From contig NC_092239.1 of assembly GCF_036320965.1 (NCBI RefSeq), positions 2,542,820 through 2,606,819 of the forward strand: 64,000 bases of DNA, in the 5' to 3' direction. The DNA comes from Panulirus ornatus (lineage: Eukaryota > Arthropoda > Malacostraca > Decapoda > Palinuridae). Shown one piece after another: positions 38,812 to 43,440 of the stretch. Under the pieces are notes generated by a model that made no database searches, had not been told where the DNA came from, and saw nothing but the letters and a program-made list of their open reading frames with translations. A program made the translations under genes and the position numbers. Each line of letters starts with the position of its first letter. Position 1 is the first letter of the stretch.

Positions 38812-39264
38812 GGATTGTCTTTTTTGTGTTTACATTCCACGACCCAGGAGCTAATCAAGCGTCTACAAGAGGCCTTGGACGACACTCACGGACATGTGGT
38901 CTGGATAGAAGTGGTGCAGGTGTATGGTGAGGTTGTGGGGGTTGCGGAAGAACACGAGGCAGGTGTAAGGGTGGTGGAGGGGTGCGTTAGGGCATATAAA
39001 CCCCACGGCTGGCAGCTCCGAGTTGGGTACCTCCACCGTGCTGTTGCAGGGGGTGCACCGCCCACTGTGGTCGTCCTGGTGGGCCGCCCATGTTCCCACC
39101 TGGCTACCCAAGCCCACCACAAGTGCCAGCACCGCCCATTTTGCCTGTAGAGGCGCTGGTTTCAGAGACGTTCGTACACTAAACACTGAACTTGTAGAAT
39201 GAAGGCACAACTGTCCGCCCTCACCAACGCGTGTGCAGCAGTTCTGCACCATCGTATGAAGCAT
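5506..39264 (-). CDS. adhesion GPCR-like receptor (EGF/Ig/HRM/GAIN/7TM), 25 coding exons
   Basis: Spliced gene reconstructed from GT-AG junctions and continuous phase. The coding lengths of all 25 exons sum to exactly 1765 codons including the stop when exon 1 is counted from 39144. In that numbering: leader and unique N-terminal modules 1-190; Cys-rich/EGF block about 190-306; linker modules 307-423; Ig-like 1 about 424-541; Ig-like 2 about 542-640; HRM about 640-705; GAIN 711-1070 ending in a degenerate GPS; seven hydrophobic helices about 1075-1315; cytoplasmic tail 1320-1764. This order defines adhesion GPCRs, which couple extracellular adhesion to G-protein signalling at the cell surface. 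Ig plus HRM before GAIN recalls the ADGRA group, but the EGF block does not, so I leave the subfamily open. Intron 3 is 15.1 kb and packed with repeats, while exons 4-25 fit in 14 kb. The start codon is uncertain: the ATG at 39264 is in frame but far from the signal-like helix, so a 5' exon may be missing. Confidence 0.85.
6824..6891 (-). CDS. alternative short-tail terminal exon (predicted)
   Basis: The strong acceptor GTCCTGCAG before 6891 is phase-compatible with exon 24 and adds 22 codons (DGDELGDGGRRG...) before TAG at 6826-6824. It competes with the weaker acceptor before 6788 that opens the 426-residue tail. Inference from splice sites only. Confidence 0.4.
7081..7183 (-). CDS. minus receptor exon 24: end of TM7 and proximal tail
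   Basis: 103 nt, phase 0 in, phase 1 out; acceptor CTGCAG, donor GTAAGG. SVVTLVVYTCAG completes TM7, followed by a basic Cys-containing juxtamembrane segment (RWCRCLPSHRRR). Confidence 0.82.
7574..7694 (-). CDS. minus receptor exon 23: TM6 and start of TM7
   Basis: 121 nt, phase 2 in, phase 0 out; acceptor ACCAG, donor GTACTT. VRQMVVVMGGEWTLIFTSLF, then RYLFCLATVAQ, which exon 24 continues as TM7. Confidence 0.83.
7831..8056 (-). CDS. minus receptor exon 22: TM4 and TM5
   Basis: 226 nt, phase 1 in, phase 2 out; acceptor GTCAG, donor GTAAGT. Helices VLSVMVGVMVGLV and LPLGVAWGLTAAVLSSLAAL, then a basic loop HNLRRLALIK. Reading through the donor hits a stop at once. Confidence 0.84.
8267..8423 (-). 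CDS. minus receptor exon 21: TM3 and start of TM4
   Basis: 157 nt, phase 0 in, phase 1 out; acceptor CTGCAG, donor GTACGG. Helix VLVAGSACLMLCVGVGV, a short loop, then the start of the next helix (HLTTVMVLG). Confidence 0.83.
8461..8480. repeat. poly-C run in intron 20
   Basis: About 18 consecutive C residues just upstream (on the minus strand) of exon 21's acceptor region. It appears as a poly-G run in the transcript. Confidence 0.9.
8500..9094 (-). other. intron 20, no feature seen
   Basis: AT-richer unique-looking sequence between receptor exons 20 and 21. No repeat or ORF of note. Confidence 0.5.
9095..9289 (-). CDS. minus receptor exon 20: TM1 and TM2
   Basis: 195 nt, phase 0 both ends; acceptor GTCAG, donor GTGCTG (weak). 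Two hydrophobic helices, VASLVVVVACVLLQL and LGGLDLTFVVFALW, separated by a basic loop (LRILK). Confidence 0.85.
9657..9697. repeat. (CT)n microsatellite
   Basis: About 20 CT units in intron 19, some 60 bases from the exon 19 donor. Confidence 0.95.
9756..9954 (-). CDS. minus receptor exon 19: degenerate GPS
   Basis: 199 nt, phase 2 in, phase 0 out; acceptor CTGCAG, donor GTGAGC. Reads WVSGCGRV, VLQWDLGPC and CECHCRGPGLYSLLL. The Cys/Trp scaffold of the GPS is kept, but the His-Leu-Thr/Ser cleavage triplet that should follow C-x-C is replaced by residues of CRG, so autoproteolysis is probably lost. Confidence 0.85.
10126..10341 (-). CDS. minus receptor exon 18: GAIN subdomain B
   Basis: 216 nt, phase 2 in and out; acceptor CCTCAG, donor GTCTGT. 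Contains LVWVGAPLVEVLAAS, a long Ser/Thr/Pro-rich insert, and SHLVYFDCTQRPRWLEN, matching the 'CVFWD' region that precedes the GPS. Confidence 0.83.
11071..11295 (-). CDS. minus receptor exon 17: GAIN subdomain B
   Basis: 225 nt, phase 2 in and out; acceptor CTGCAG, donor GTACGA. Beta-rich segments LWLMNVTVEAVW and ETVVVGVVIFAHLYPHLP. The latter corresponds to the VVFVVYKNLGSLL-type strand of GAIN domains. A Gln-rich stretch lies between them. Confidence 0.85.
11689..11870 (-). CDS. minus receptor exon 16: GAIN subdomain A
   Basis: 182 nt, phase 0 in, phase 2 out; acceptor CCGCAG, donor GTAAGG. Begins DTWRMLQMTRKYLRTML, the helix with an early Trp typical of GAIN subdomain A. No disulfide cysteines. 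Confidence 0.87.
12250..12295. repeat. (GT)n microsatellite
   Basis: About 23 units in intron 15, 60 bases from the exon 15 donor. Confidence 0.95.
12358..12615 (-). CDS. minus receptor exon 15: GAIN subdomain A, with poly-Arg
   Basis: 258 nt, phase 0 both ends; acceptor CCACAG, donor GTGGGT. Helical, Leu-rich (SLAEDLLTLLQERV, VIDIMEMLEATEL) like GAIN subdomain A. Seven consecutive Arg are encoded by an (AGG)n run (about 12436-12456), apparently a microsatellite inside the exon. Confidence 0.87.
12913..13077 (-). CDS. minus receptor exon 14: HRM domain
   Basis: 165 nt, phase 0 both ends; acceptor ACGCAG, donor GTGAGA. Contains PCPHGYRGEAATRYCR and WDVPDFSGCI, the CP-x-G-x-x-G...RxC...W-x-x-PD-x-S-x-C signature of HRM domains in adhesion GPCRs and class B receptors. 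Confidence 0.9.
13198..13251. repeat. (AT)n microsatellite
   Basis: About 27 units in intron 13. The remainder of this 962-bp intron includes degenerate AGTGAGA-type repeats at about 13800-13975. Confidence 0.95.
14040..14210 (-). CDS. minus receptor exon 13: Ig-like 2 end and start of HRM
   Basis: 171 nt, phase 0 both ends; acceptor CTGCAG, donor GTCAGT. Begins ESLNLTCTMKEKEG and ends ACPDDLAYGVTWRRTP. The C-x(7)-G-V-x-W-x-x-T-P pattern is the opening of a hormone-receptor (HRM) domain, completed in exon 14. Confidence 0.87.
14680..14850 (-). CDS. minus receptor exon 12: Ig-like 2, first half
   Basis: 171 nt, phase 0 both ends; acceptor CCCCAG, donor GTGAGT. Begins GDDVTVTCVTKNRG (B strand) with YQAFWRLQ (C strand Trp). 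Ends HVFNVT. Paralog: plus exon 12 (NVSLSCSIKS, YEFSWMIEP). Confidence 0.88.
14953..15178 (-). CDS. minus receptor exon 11: Ig-like 1, second half
   Basis: 226 nt, phase 2 in, phase 0 out; acceptor CCTCAG, donor GTATTT. Contains the F-strand signature EDHGTYVCHVVD and ends LELMPRVLTINQ. Paralog motif in plus exon 11: DWGTYTCQITD. Confidence 0.9.
15314..15441 (-). CDS. minus receptor exon 10: Ig-like 1, first half
   Basis: 128 nt, identical in length to plus exon 10. Encodes LVLSCPVYGG and the hallmark LTWYKDQTVIYKHNVSYW: the B-strand Cys and C-strand Trp of an Ig fold. Acceptor CTCAG, donor GTGAGC, phase 2 out. Confidence 0.9.
15798..16062. repeat. 21-bp minisatellite family, array A
   Basis: In intron 9. 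At 15798-15865, units in one orientation (CGACCCTTGAG); at 15935-16062, about five units in the opposite orientation (GTGCTCAAGGGTCGTA). Same family and inverted-flank layout as the arrays at 19.4 and 29.0 kb. Confidence 0.88.
16182..16235. repeat. (GT)n abutting exon 9 donor
   Basis: About 27 units. Its upper end lies 7 bases inside intron 9 of the minus-strand receptor. Confidence 0.95.
16243..16429 (-). CDS. minus receptor exon 9, with Gly run
   Basis: 187 nt, phase 2 in, phase 0 out; acceptor CCACAG, donor GTGGGT. Opens with a Gly/Glu run encoded by a (GGA)n tract (about 16382-16420), absent from the paralog and accounting for much of its 57-nt excess over plus exon 9. Then VEVSVEGTALARRL. 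A (GT)n tract (16182-16235) starts 7 bases into the intron. Confidence 0.82.
16923..16968. repeat. (CA)n microsatellite
   Basis: About 23 units in intron 8 of the minus-strand receptor. Confidence 0.95.
17174..17262 (-). CDS. minus receptor exon 8
   Basis: 89 nt, phase 0 in, phase 2 out; acceptor TCCCAG, donor GTGAGT. Encodes TLRVVAAS and RNLTVTSHK with one N-glycosylation sequon at the position of LNITVPP in the paralog. Nine codons longer than plus exon 8. Confidence 0.8.
17313..17419. repeat. (GATA)n and (GT)n compound microsatellite
   Basis: GATA units at 17313-17338 and about 32 GT units at 17355-17419, in intron 7. Confidence 0.95.
17483..17556 (-). CDS. minus receptor exon 7
   Basis: 74 nt, phase 1 in, phase 0 out; acceptor TTGCAG, donor GTGAGT. 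Begins EDWDVSVSLRLW, matching DDLWDVTVRFH in plus exon 7. Short linker strand with no recognised domain. Confidence 0.82.
17733..17858 (-). CDS. minus receptor exon 6: EGF-like domain
   Basis: 126 nt, phase 1 in and out; acceptor CCGCAG, donor GTCAGT. A self-contained six-cysteine EGF-like module: TCGGLRHCHHNC, then YCSCTAGY, then THC. A phase 1-1 exon is the usual form of a shuffled EGF module. Paralog: plus exon 6. Confidence 0.88.
18236..18320. repeat. (CA)n abutting exon 5 donor
   Basis: Interrupted CA tract of about 84 bp that runs up to the GTAAGT donor of receptor exon 5 on the minus strand. Confidence 0.95.
18324..18418 (-). CDS. minus receptor exon 5: EGF-like part 2
   Basis: 95 nt, exactly the length of the paralogous plus exon 5. 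Encodes ICACAEGYYGAICQ, the C-x-C-x(8)-C end of an EGF-like domain. Donor is GTAAGT, and a long (CA)n tract on the plus strand begins at the donor itself, so intron 5 reads GTAAGTGTGTGTG. Confidence 0.88.
18467..18712. repeat. 24-bp minisatellite
   Basis: About 10 copies of CCAACACTACTACAGCGGTG plus CCTG, with GTGCC/GTACC and ACTAC/CTTC variants, in intron 4. The unit length is a multiple of 3 and stop-free in several frames, which creates Thr/Ala/Val/Pro-, Leu/Pro- and Cys/Tyr-rich phantom ORFs. Degenerate related text (GGTGTCAACACT) continues to about 19010. Confidence 0.95.
19017..19136 (-). CDS. minus receptor exon 4: EGF-like part 1
   Basis: 120 nt, phase 2 in and out; acceptor TTACAG, donor GTAAGT. 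Six cysteines: CQC, then CHLGGLC and WCSYHGQC. The final CSYHGQC opens an EGF-like domain completed in exon 5. Paralogous to plus exon 4 (CQWGGVC, CFNHGQC). Confidence 0.88.
19323..19371. repeat. (CA)n microsatellite
   Basis: About 24 units, immediately before a SINE fragment. Confidence 0.95.
19376..19412 (-). mobile_element. SINE fragment
   Basis: GCCAGGTACC and GACCAGCTCCAAAG match, with few changes, 34637-34673, which itself aligns with the tRNA-like SINE at 38.45-38.6 kb. Only about 35 bp remain, ending at the 21-bp minisatellite. Confidence 0.55.
19414..19640. repeat. 21-bp minisatellite family, array B
   Basis: About 11 very uniform copies of a 21-bp unit (GGGTCGTACCGTCGTGCTCA plus A). 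In-frame phantom ORFs read LKGRTVV. Same unit family as arrays at 15.9 and 29.1 kb. Confidence 0.95.
19750..19820. repeat. (CT)n microsatellite
   Basis: About 35 units; followed by a C-rich CCCCCACCC tract at about 19915-20030. Confidence 0.95.
20339..20414. repeat. (AT)n microsatellite
   Basis: About 38 units. Confidence 0.95.
20567..20643. repeat. (CT)n microsatellite
   Basis: About 38 units. Confidence 0.95.
20869..21025. repeat. 19-bp tandem repeat and (ATT)n
   Basis: Four copies of ATGGTGTTACACGTGGTTG (each with CACGTG), then about 18 ATT units (20967-21019). Confidence 0.93.
21055..21117. repeat. (GA)n microsatellite
   Basis: About 31 units; a G12 run follows at about 21162-21174. 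Confidence 0.95.
21334..21403. repeat. (CT)n microsatellite
   Basis: About 35 units. Confidence 0.95.
21650..21780. repeat. 26-bp minisatellite
   Basis: Five copies built on CAGTAGGCCAGATCTTGACA plus GGGGGA. Confidence 0.93.
22079..22262. repeat. compound (CT)n, (ATC)n, (CA)n microsatellite
   Basis: CT 22079-22135, ATC 22152-22190, CA 22224-22261, separated by short spacers. Confidence 0.95.
22450..23150. other. non-repeat intronic sequence
   Basis: AT-rich, no ORF or repeat that I can support; part of intron 3 of the minus-strand receptor. Confidence 0.5.
23155..23452. repeat. 34-bp minisatellite
   Basis: About eight copies of a 34-bp unit with the core CCACCAGTGACCGTGGCTAC followed by an ACCAG(A/C)CACACACA spacer. 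Confidence 0.93.
23520..23870. repeat. purine-rich GGAGGGA tract
   Basis: (GA)n and G9 at 23521-23553, then a degenerate AGGGAGGGAAA-rich segment. Open frames here reflect base bias. Confidence 0.7.
23954..24020. repeat. (CT)n microsatellite
   Basis: About 33 units; a GGA/GAG-rich purine tract follows at 24190-24285. Confidence 0.95.
24676..24990. repeat. 30-bp minisatellite
   Basis: About 10 copies of GACTCGTAGGTAGGTAGATA plus GATAGGTAGG with alternating variants. The length is a multiple of 3, so it opens Tyr/Leu/Pro-rich phantom ORFs on the minus strand. Confidence 0.95.
25612..25685. repeat. (CT)n microsatellite
   Basis: About 37 units. Preceded by a CCCCATGGTGACCCC-type degenerate repeat (25255-25450). 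Confidence 0.95.
26073..26091. repeat. C8-G11 homopolymer palindrome
   Basis: Eight C directly followed by eleven G, a fully self-complementary GC hairpin without a loop. Confidence 0.9.
27062..27199. repeat. (AT)n and (GT)n microsatellites
   Basis: AT 27062-27101 and GT 27160-27199. Confidence 0.95.
27465..27705. repeat. 26-bp minisatellite, each unit with CACGTG
   Basis: Nine copies of GTACCCACGTATACACGTGG plus AGTTTT (GTGTT in three central copies). Each unit carries the palindromic E-box CACGTG and a GTATAC palindrome. No unique spacers, so it is not CRISPR-like. Confidence 0.95.
28183..28219. repeat. (CA)n microsatellite
   Basis: About 18 units. Confidence 0.95.
28598..28685 (+). mobile_element. 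reverse-transcriptase relic (Jockey-like motif B)
   Basis: Translates as GVPQGSALSPALF followed by a frameshifted stretch resembling the YTSDL...PNG continuation of Jockey-type RT. Very short and broken. Confidence 0.5.
28914..29210. repeat. 21-bp minisatellite family, array C, with inverted flank
   Basis: About eight units of GTCGTACCTTCGTGCTCAAG plus G (29037-29208). They are preceded by opposite-orientation units (CGACCCTTGAG at 28918 and 28973) and an inverted repeat: 28950-28970 pairs with 28989-29008 with one mismatch and one gap. Confidence 0.9.
29438..30567 (-). mobile_element. 5'-incomplete non-LTR retrotransposon (LINE) copy 1
   Basis: Minus-strand copy. The poly(A) tail appears as T(27) at 29438-29464, followed by a roughly 180-bp 3' UTR containing CGCTGTCTCCCGCGTTTGCG and GAGGTAGCG. 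The ORF covers RT from motif B (RQGCVMSPWLFNLFMDGV) through motif C (LLFADDTALVADS) to the C-terminal part with LYGCEAWAM and RRRGRPNWRW. The first half of RT and the endonuclease are missing, the break lying at a (TA)n tract. The C-terminal region resembles RTE-type LINEs; clade is inference. The frame is intact over about 305 codons. Confidence 0.88.
30566..30615. repeat. (AT)n at the LINE 5' break
   Basis: About 24 units fused to the truncated 5' end of LINE copy 1. Confidence 0.95.
30785..30862. repeat. (GA)n microsatellite
   Basis: About 39 units. Confidence 0.95.
31887..31923. repeat. (GT)n microsatellite
   Basis: About 18 units. Confidence 0.95.
32184..32250. repeat. (CA)n microsatellite
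   Basis: About 33 units. Confidence 0.95.
32335..32870. repeat. 23-bp tandem repeat and A-rich GAAGAACAAAG repeats
   Basis: Four to five units of AAGGATGTGAGTTATGAGAA plus CGC (32341-32437), then a degenerate A-rich stretch in which GAAGAACAAAG recurs at irregular spacing. Confidence 0.75.
32907..33233. repeat. 20-bp minisatellite, 16 copies
   Basis: Sixteen nearly identical copies of GTGGCAGTGGTGGGCATCAT; only a few C/T changes (CATTAT). No stop on the plus strand, so three phantom ORFs (Trp/Cys/Gly/His-rich) run through it. Confidence 0.97.
33853..34142. repeat. (CTG)n and (AT)n/(GT)n microsatellites
   Basis: CTG-rich 33853-33920 (interrupted) and AT/GT compound 34057-34142. Confidence 0.93.
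34279..34414 (-). CDS. minus receptor exon 3
   Basis: 136 nt, phase 1 in, phase 2 out; acceptor ATCCAG, donor GTTGGT (weak). Contains RRGFNFTYEMRSWG and GDCSYNGVPVLH, matching RGMFNITYELWKYG and QHCNYNGFPELH of the plus paralog. Followed by the 15.1-kb intron 3. Confidence 0.85.
34449..34535. repeat. 21-bp tandem repeat in intron 2
   Basis: Four copies of CATGCAGGAGCAGGTGAGAG plus G, just upstream of receptor exon 3. Each unit holds a decoy donor-like CAGGTGAG on the plus strand. Confidence 0.92.
34635..34705 (-). mobile_element. SINE fragment
   Basis: GCCAGGTGCC, ATGGACCAGCTCCAAAG, then GATGAATACCTAGGCTAACTG aligns with the 3' part of the SINE at 38.45-38.6 kb (GATGAACAGCTGGGTTGACT). Lacks the tRNA-like promoter part. 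Confidence 0.6.
34756..34942 (-). CDS. minus receptor exon 2
   Basis: 187 nt, phase 0 in, phase 1 out; acceptor TTGCAG, donor GTAAGC. Starts VVLCSTMYYDS and contains HPVYLNIS, paralogous to FAVYVNIT in exon 2 of the plus gene. Two cysteines are shared with the paralog. No named domain recognised. Confidence 0.85.
35545..35650. repeat. 25-bp tandem repeat
   Basis: Three to four copies of TGCTATACCTTGCTATGCCA plus TATCT. Confidence 0.9.
36950..37167 (-). pseudogene. orphan exon-like segment inside intron 1
   Basis: Minus-strand frame with coding-like codon use in an otherwise AT-rich intron: SEVRETLTDAHLLHDRDH, then SCRSQQTLRLGPYHCDVTIY. A good acceptor (CCTTACAG) precedes it at about 37168, but I find no matching strong donor. 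The C-R-S...LR...V-x-I pattern faintly resembles exon 2 of the receptors (CARSVNLRNYDFAVYVNI). It could be a decayed duplicated exon, an alternative exon or chance. Confidence 0.35.
38440..38605 (-). mobile_element. tRNA-derived SINE
   Basis: On the minus strand a perfect Pol III B box GGTTCGAATCC (38554-38544) follows an A-box-like TACCGGTTAGCC (around 38582-38571) at tRNA spacing. Downstream lies GGTTACGGCAGTCGGTCCAC and a body shared with fragments at 34.64 and 19.38 kb. Confidence 0.72.
38775..38809. repeat. (GT)n microsatellite
   Basis: About 17 units, 80 bases downstream of the receptor exon 1 donor. Confidence 0.95.
38890..39264 (-). CDS. minus receptor exon 1: leader and N-terminal module
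   Basis: Encodes a hydrophobic leader (WAVLALVVGLG) followed by a module ending IHLHHFYPDHMS, with N-glycosylation sequons NST and NLT. The donor is GTGAGT at 38889, phase 0. The last residues align with exon 1 of the plus-strand paralog (HLHEYYLKHVQ). The frame is open upstream to an ATG at 39264, but there is also an in-frame acceptor (CTACAG before 39144), after which the leader sits almost at the N-terminus. I think an upstream initiating exon joined at 39144 is at least as likely. Confidence 0.7.
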
Positions 39265-39419
39265 CACAAACAATGCTGTAGGGAAGAAATATGCCAAAAT
39301 CGTCCATGAACGACAGTTTAGAATTACTTCATATAGATAATCCTCTTCATAAATCGGACTTTAAGTAACATCGTCTTGAAATGCTGTGTTTTTCACATAC
39401 TAATTTTATTCACGAGTCC

Positions 39420-39660
39420 CTGTACGACGGCGCAGCGTCGCCAATGTTAGCGAGGTTCGGTCCGTCAGAACACATAGTGGCGTTGGCAAGGACAGGCGGC
39501 GGGCGGAAGGTAGCGGAGACACGCGGCGGCGCGGACACGGTTGGCGGCGCGCGGCACCACGTTCCGCTCTTTCTGCTGTCGTAGCAATACTGACGTCCGC
39601 CGGGCGCCAGCTGACTGAGGCTCAGCAGCACGCGCCTGGGGCGTGTTGCCACCTCGCCCG
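39420..39660. promoter_or_regulatory. CpG-rich segment, candidate promoter or 5' exon
   Basis: Strong local CpG density (GGCGGCGCGGACACG, CGCCGGGCGCCAGC) in an AT-rich surround, just upstream of exon 1 of the minus-strand receptor. It may hold that gene's promoter or missing first exon. Open frames on the minus strand do not end in a usable donor. Confidence 0.45.
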
Positions 39661-42600
39661 ACACCACCAACTCGTGTACGTGTTCGGTAATGTCTTTCCT
39701 GACCCTTAATCTTCGGGTCGAAGTTTATCCGCAAATCGTGCGAAAGCAGACCGCCGATATTTGGCGAGGTGGACTTTACACAGAGCGTTAGTCCAAGAGA
39801 CGACTGTCCCCCAACCATTGGTTCATGCTTTCCCAAGGATCGAAACGTCGTACTCGACCGTATGACTACGATATTGATATCTGTGTACCGCACCCCCTCA
39901 CCAAGGCATCTTATGGAGACGCTGTAGTACAACCGTCCTTCGTGTTGCTGTTGTATGGTGAACCACCATAAGCCACTGATCGTTAAGGACAACAAACCAG
40001 TAACTTGATTGACCGTTCTCAAGAGGAGCTGGTGCTTGCTGAATGGTCCATATGATAGTCAGACCAGTGCTTGCAGGATGGCTGACCTTAGGGTCACTTA
40101 TCTGCAAAAGGCTACGAGATTGCTGAGTGGCCGCCACACTCACGATGAGGTAATGCTTGCTGAGTGGTAATATCTCAGGAGGGACCAGTGCTTACTAAGT
40201 GGCCGCCATCGCATATAAACCAATGGCTTCTAAATAGAGGTTATGCAAAAAAAAAAAGATCCTGTGTTGGGTGGCCACCGATCATGGTGGTTGATCTCGA
40301 TACGCGCCAGCCAGGGAAATAACCGTGGGCGCCGTCGTCACACAAGACTCGCTCATAGCGATGTACTTCACTGAAGCCTCACAGCAGCGTTACAGCTGAC
40401 CCATCTGGTGTGACATAATATTACGAAAACTTGAAGGAATTGGACGTATTGAGATATCTGCATCAACGACCAGCCTATTTAACTTTAAATGCCTTGTGTG
40501 AAAGCTATAAATATGCAAGCCTTTTGCACTGTTTTATCCAAATGAAAAAGGTAAATACAACGAGATGTAACATGAAGAGAGCTCCAATAACACGTTCTGA
40601 ATACTAAACACGATTCAGTTTACGTACTGTATGATAGTACTTGTGATAACCACAACAATCAGAGATTAAGATAAGTTTTTAGTGGCTTTGTAGGCATAAT
40701 TTTTGAAAATGTTTAGGGTAAGTGGTCAGGCATATGAAATGAGTATTACGTACTGATCAGATTTTGCGTTTTCTAATTCAGGCATGTGCCTTGTAAAGAA
40801 TAGTCAAATAGAACTGATCAAGTCCATTAACTAACGTGTTATATTAAGCATAAAGAGTACTGAATCTTAATTAAGTTTATGACATGAAAACTGTTTGTAT
40901 TCAGATTGATACTGAAGGAGTCTAGGTAAATACATTAGTTTATGAATTGATATTCACAACAGGATACACTGTCTTACTTGGTTTGTTCGTATGAATTTAT
41001 ACAGTGATCTATGATAGAACATTGCCCTCACTACCTCACATCCTCCTACCTAGTGAACTATGCAGCAGCTAGGCTCGAACGAGTAACCACTTCTTTGAAA
41101 CGTTCGACTCCGCTCACAGTGTGTTTACCCAGACCAAGCTGTTGTCTCGGTAGTCTGCCTGCTGCCACCCAGCTTTTGTGACGTACGCTTGATGTGTATG
41201 ATGCTCTGGCCACGCTGTTACTTGATGGCAATGAGATCATGAAACGTTCACACATGAGAATGTACTTTCGTTCTTGGTGTTACAGAGTCCAAGGTCAGTA
41301 ACTGTTGACAGCTTCACATGCTCGACCCGCTGATTCAGAAACATAAGAGGTGAACCATCATATCCGGTTCATCTTGAGGCTTCAGATACATCAGAGACTT
41401 GCCAGTTCATACTGCATGGTTAAGAATACATTACTCACCATGAACAGATATTGTTCATCAGCAAAATGACCCGTGTTTTATATCATTGACTAATTATATC
41501 AGTACATAGTAGGATCATCGTAGAGGACAGTTGAGAGTAGAAAAAATATATGTGAAGGTTTTAGCCACAAGCAAACCCCGGCACTTCATGAAGCTCAGTT
41601 TAACCTCAGGATTACACACCTGCAGTGCAGTGTTGGTCATGGTAACACACGTAACGACAAGAGTAAACTTGATCTGAGTTAGTAACATTTACGCCATCTG
41701 CTTCATATTTATTGATGTCATATCTTGGTCTCGGAGATTCTTACGTTCAGACATTTCCCCTTGCCTTCCAATTCGACCCTTGGGACAAATGTTCTTACTT
41801 CTCACAACAACAAACCTCGTGCAAGGGCTTTTCACGCCGAGTATATGATCTTAGAATTATAACTTGACGCGAACGGTCTTCGTTAATAACACTGGCGGTT
41901 TATTGGCTTGAAGCCCAAATAGCTAACCGACCAACCAGGACTCGGATGCTGTAAGTAAAACTTAACCAAAGTATTCCATGAACTTTGCAATACACAGTTT
42001 GTAATTCATAACTTCACAACTTATGACACTAACGCAGTTGATGTCATGAAGCAGCTCTTACTGTTATCACTGCGTGACAAACACTTGTACTCATGATTCA
42101 AACTGCCATATTTGGGCTAAATCATAATTTGAGTAAATGCTAGCGAGTGGCACTGTTGCGAGCTAACCTGGTATAACTCTTAAGCCGAGAGGTGGTAAAG
42201 CCTCGTTGTTTCTTGAACAATAAAGTGTTATACAGATTCTTAAGATGCCGAAGTAAATCAGTTGTGTATCTTATGAAAGGAATGAATCAACTGTGGGTCA
42301 TATACGGTAAGATAAGGTGAGGTGAATATCATGAAGTGTAAACGATTCTCCACATGTGTTAGCTTCGTGTATGTATAATTACTACATATGTAATCATAAG
42401 AATGTTTTGCCGAATGGTTATGCGTAATATGCTCATTTATTAATTAAGGGCATGACATTTAGTCATGGAACCCCCATCTCTTAAACTACCTTATTATCTT
42501 TACGATTTCCTTCATACTACGTACGTGTGCGTGAAAATAGTTGCGTGTGCGCCTGTGCACGACCTACTTAAAACTCCGACACGCGTTCAGAAGCAGTAAC

Positions 42601-43152
42601 AAGTCGAAGCTCAACATCCACATAGTGTTACATAAGTCAGCATGTTTCGGATGCGGTCTTTTTCCTCGGGCAGTGTTGCCTTCTCACTATTTACCCTGCA
42701 AGCTGCAGCGCCAAGACACGCTCTTAGACGGCAACCATCAGAACCTTTCTTTATCGATACGAACGTTCCCTCCGCTGCACGAATACAGGTTTACTTCACT
42801 CAGTGCCTCACGGTCTTATTCGTTTCGGCGAACTAATAGTTTTGTTTTTGTGTGGGTCAGGTTGTCGACTGGTGAACTACGCAGTACGCACCGCCTCTGT
42901 GACCGTTGGTTGGCCAGGGCTCAGTATTACTCCTGGAAGGCTTGAGGTTGGACGCCAGTCTCATCTTACAGTAGCCCTTCCTCGTTCGATTGCGTTTTGA
43001 CATTTGTCGAAGAATTTAACTTTTGTTTGGCACCTTTGCGTCCCATCATCTTTGAGTGTATCTCTCGGACAAAGAGAGAGAGAGGGAGAGAAGGATACTT
43101 ACATAAAGTATTCCTTGATCCCTTACGCCGGTGACTGTGCTAAACTTGAAGG
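39661..43152. other. intergenic spacer between the divergent receptors
   Basis: About 3.5 kb of mostly AT-rich sequence with no repeat array and no credible gene. As the only DNA between two divergent genes it should contain the plus-strand promoter. I cannot point to a TATA or initiator element. Confidence 0.6.
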
Positions 43153-43440
43153 ATGACCAAGACGGAACCAATGGCGGGTAGTGAATGGTGGAGAGGTGCA
43201 GTGTGGGTGGCGTCTGTCATTTCCGTGGCCGCCACCTCCACAACCGGTTGTGAAGACAAGCACTTGTGCGAGGTGAGCATCTCCCTCACCAATAACCCCA
43301 AAATTGGCTTCCTGCACCCTGGGCTGTGCTGTGACGAGATTGAATTTCCATACACTTTCCTGGCCTACTTCCTCGACCTTGAGGATTTCTTGGACATCGT
43401 AACATTGCATTTGCACGAGTATTACCTCAAGCATGTGCAG
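43153..43440 (+). CDS. plus receptor exon 1: signal peptide and N-terminal module
   Basis: 96 codons; donor GTAAGT, phase 0. ATG at 43153 has A at -3; a second in-frame ATG at 43171 has G at +4 and lies closer to the hydrophobic core (AVWVASVISVAA), so either may initiate. Contains PKIGFLHPGLCC and LHLHEYYLKHVQ, the latter paralogous to minus exon 1. Confidence 0.85.

Larger units (their letters stand above)
34943..38889 (-). other. intron 1 of the minus-strand receptor, 3.9 kb
   Basis: Contains (GT)n at 35008-35053, a 25-bp tandem repeat at 35545-35650, an exon-like open segment at 36.95-37.17 kb, a tRNA-type SINE and (GT)n at 38775-38809. The rest is AT-rich with nothing recognised. Confidence 0.7.

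Noticed and set aside
39465..40022. 185-aa minus-strand ORF over the CpG-rich patch
   Set aside because: Open because of GC bias; reaches no usable donor into receptor exon 1.
41058..41255. Possible tRNA/SINE from GTTCGAGCC near 41070
   Set aside because: B-box-like match only; no A box at the right distance.
42541..42945. 134-aa plus-strand ORF before the plus receptor
   Set aside because: No domain, no signal and composition like the surrounding non-coding DNA.
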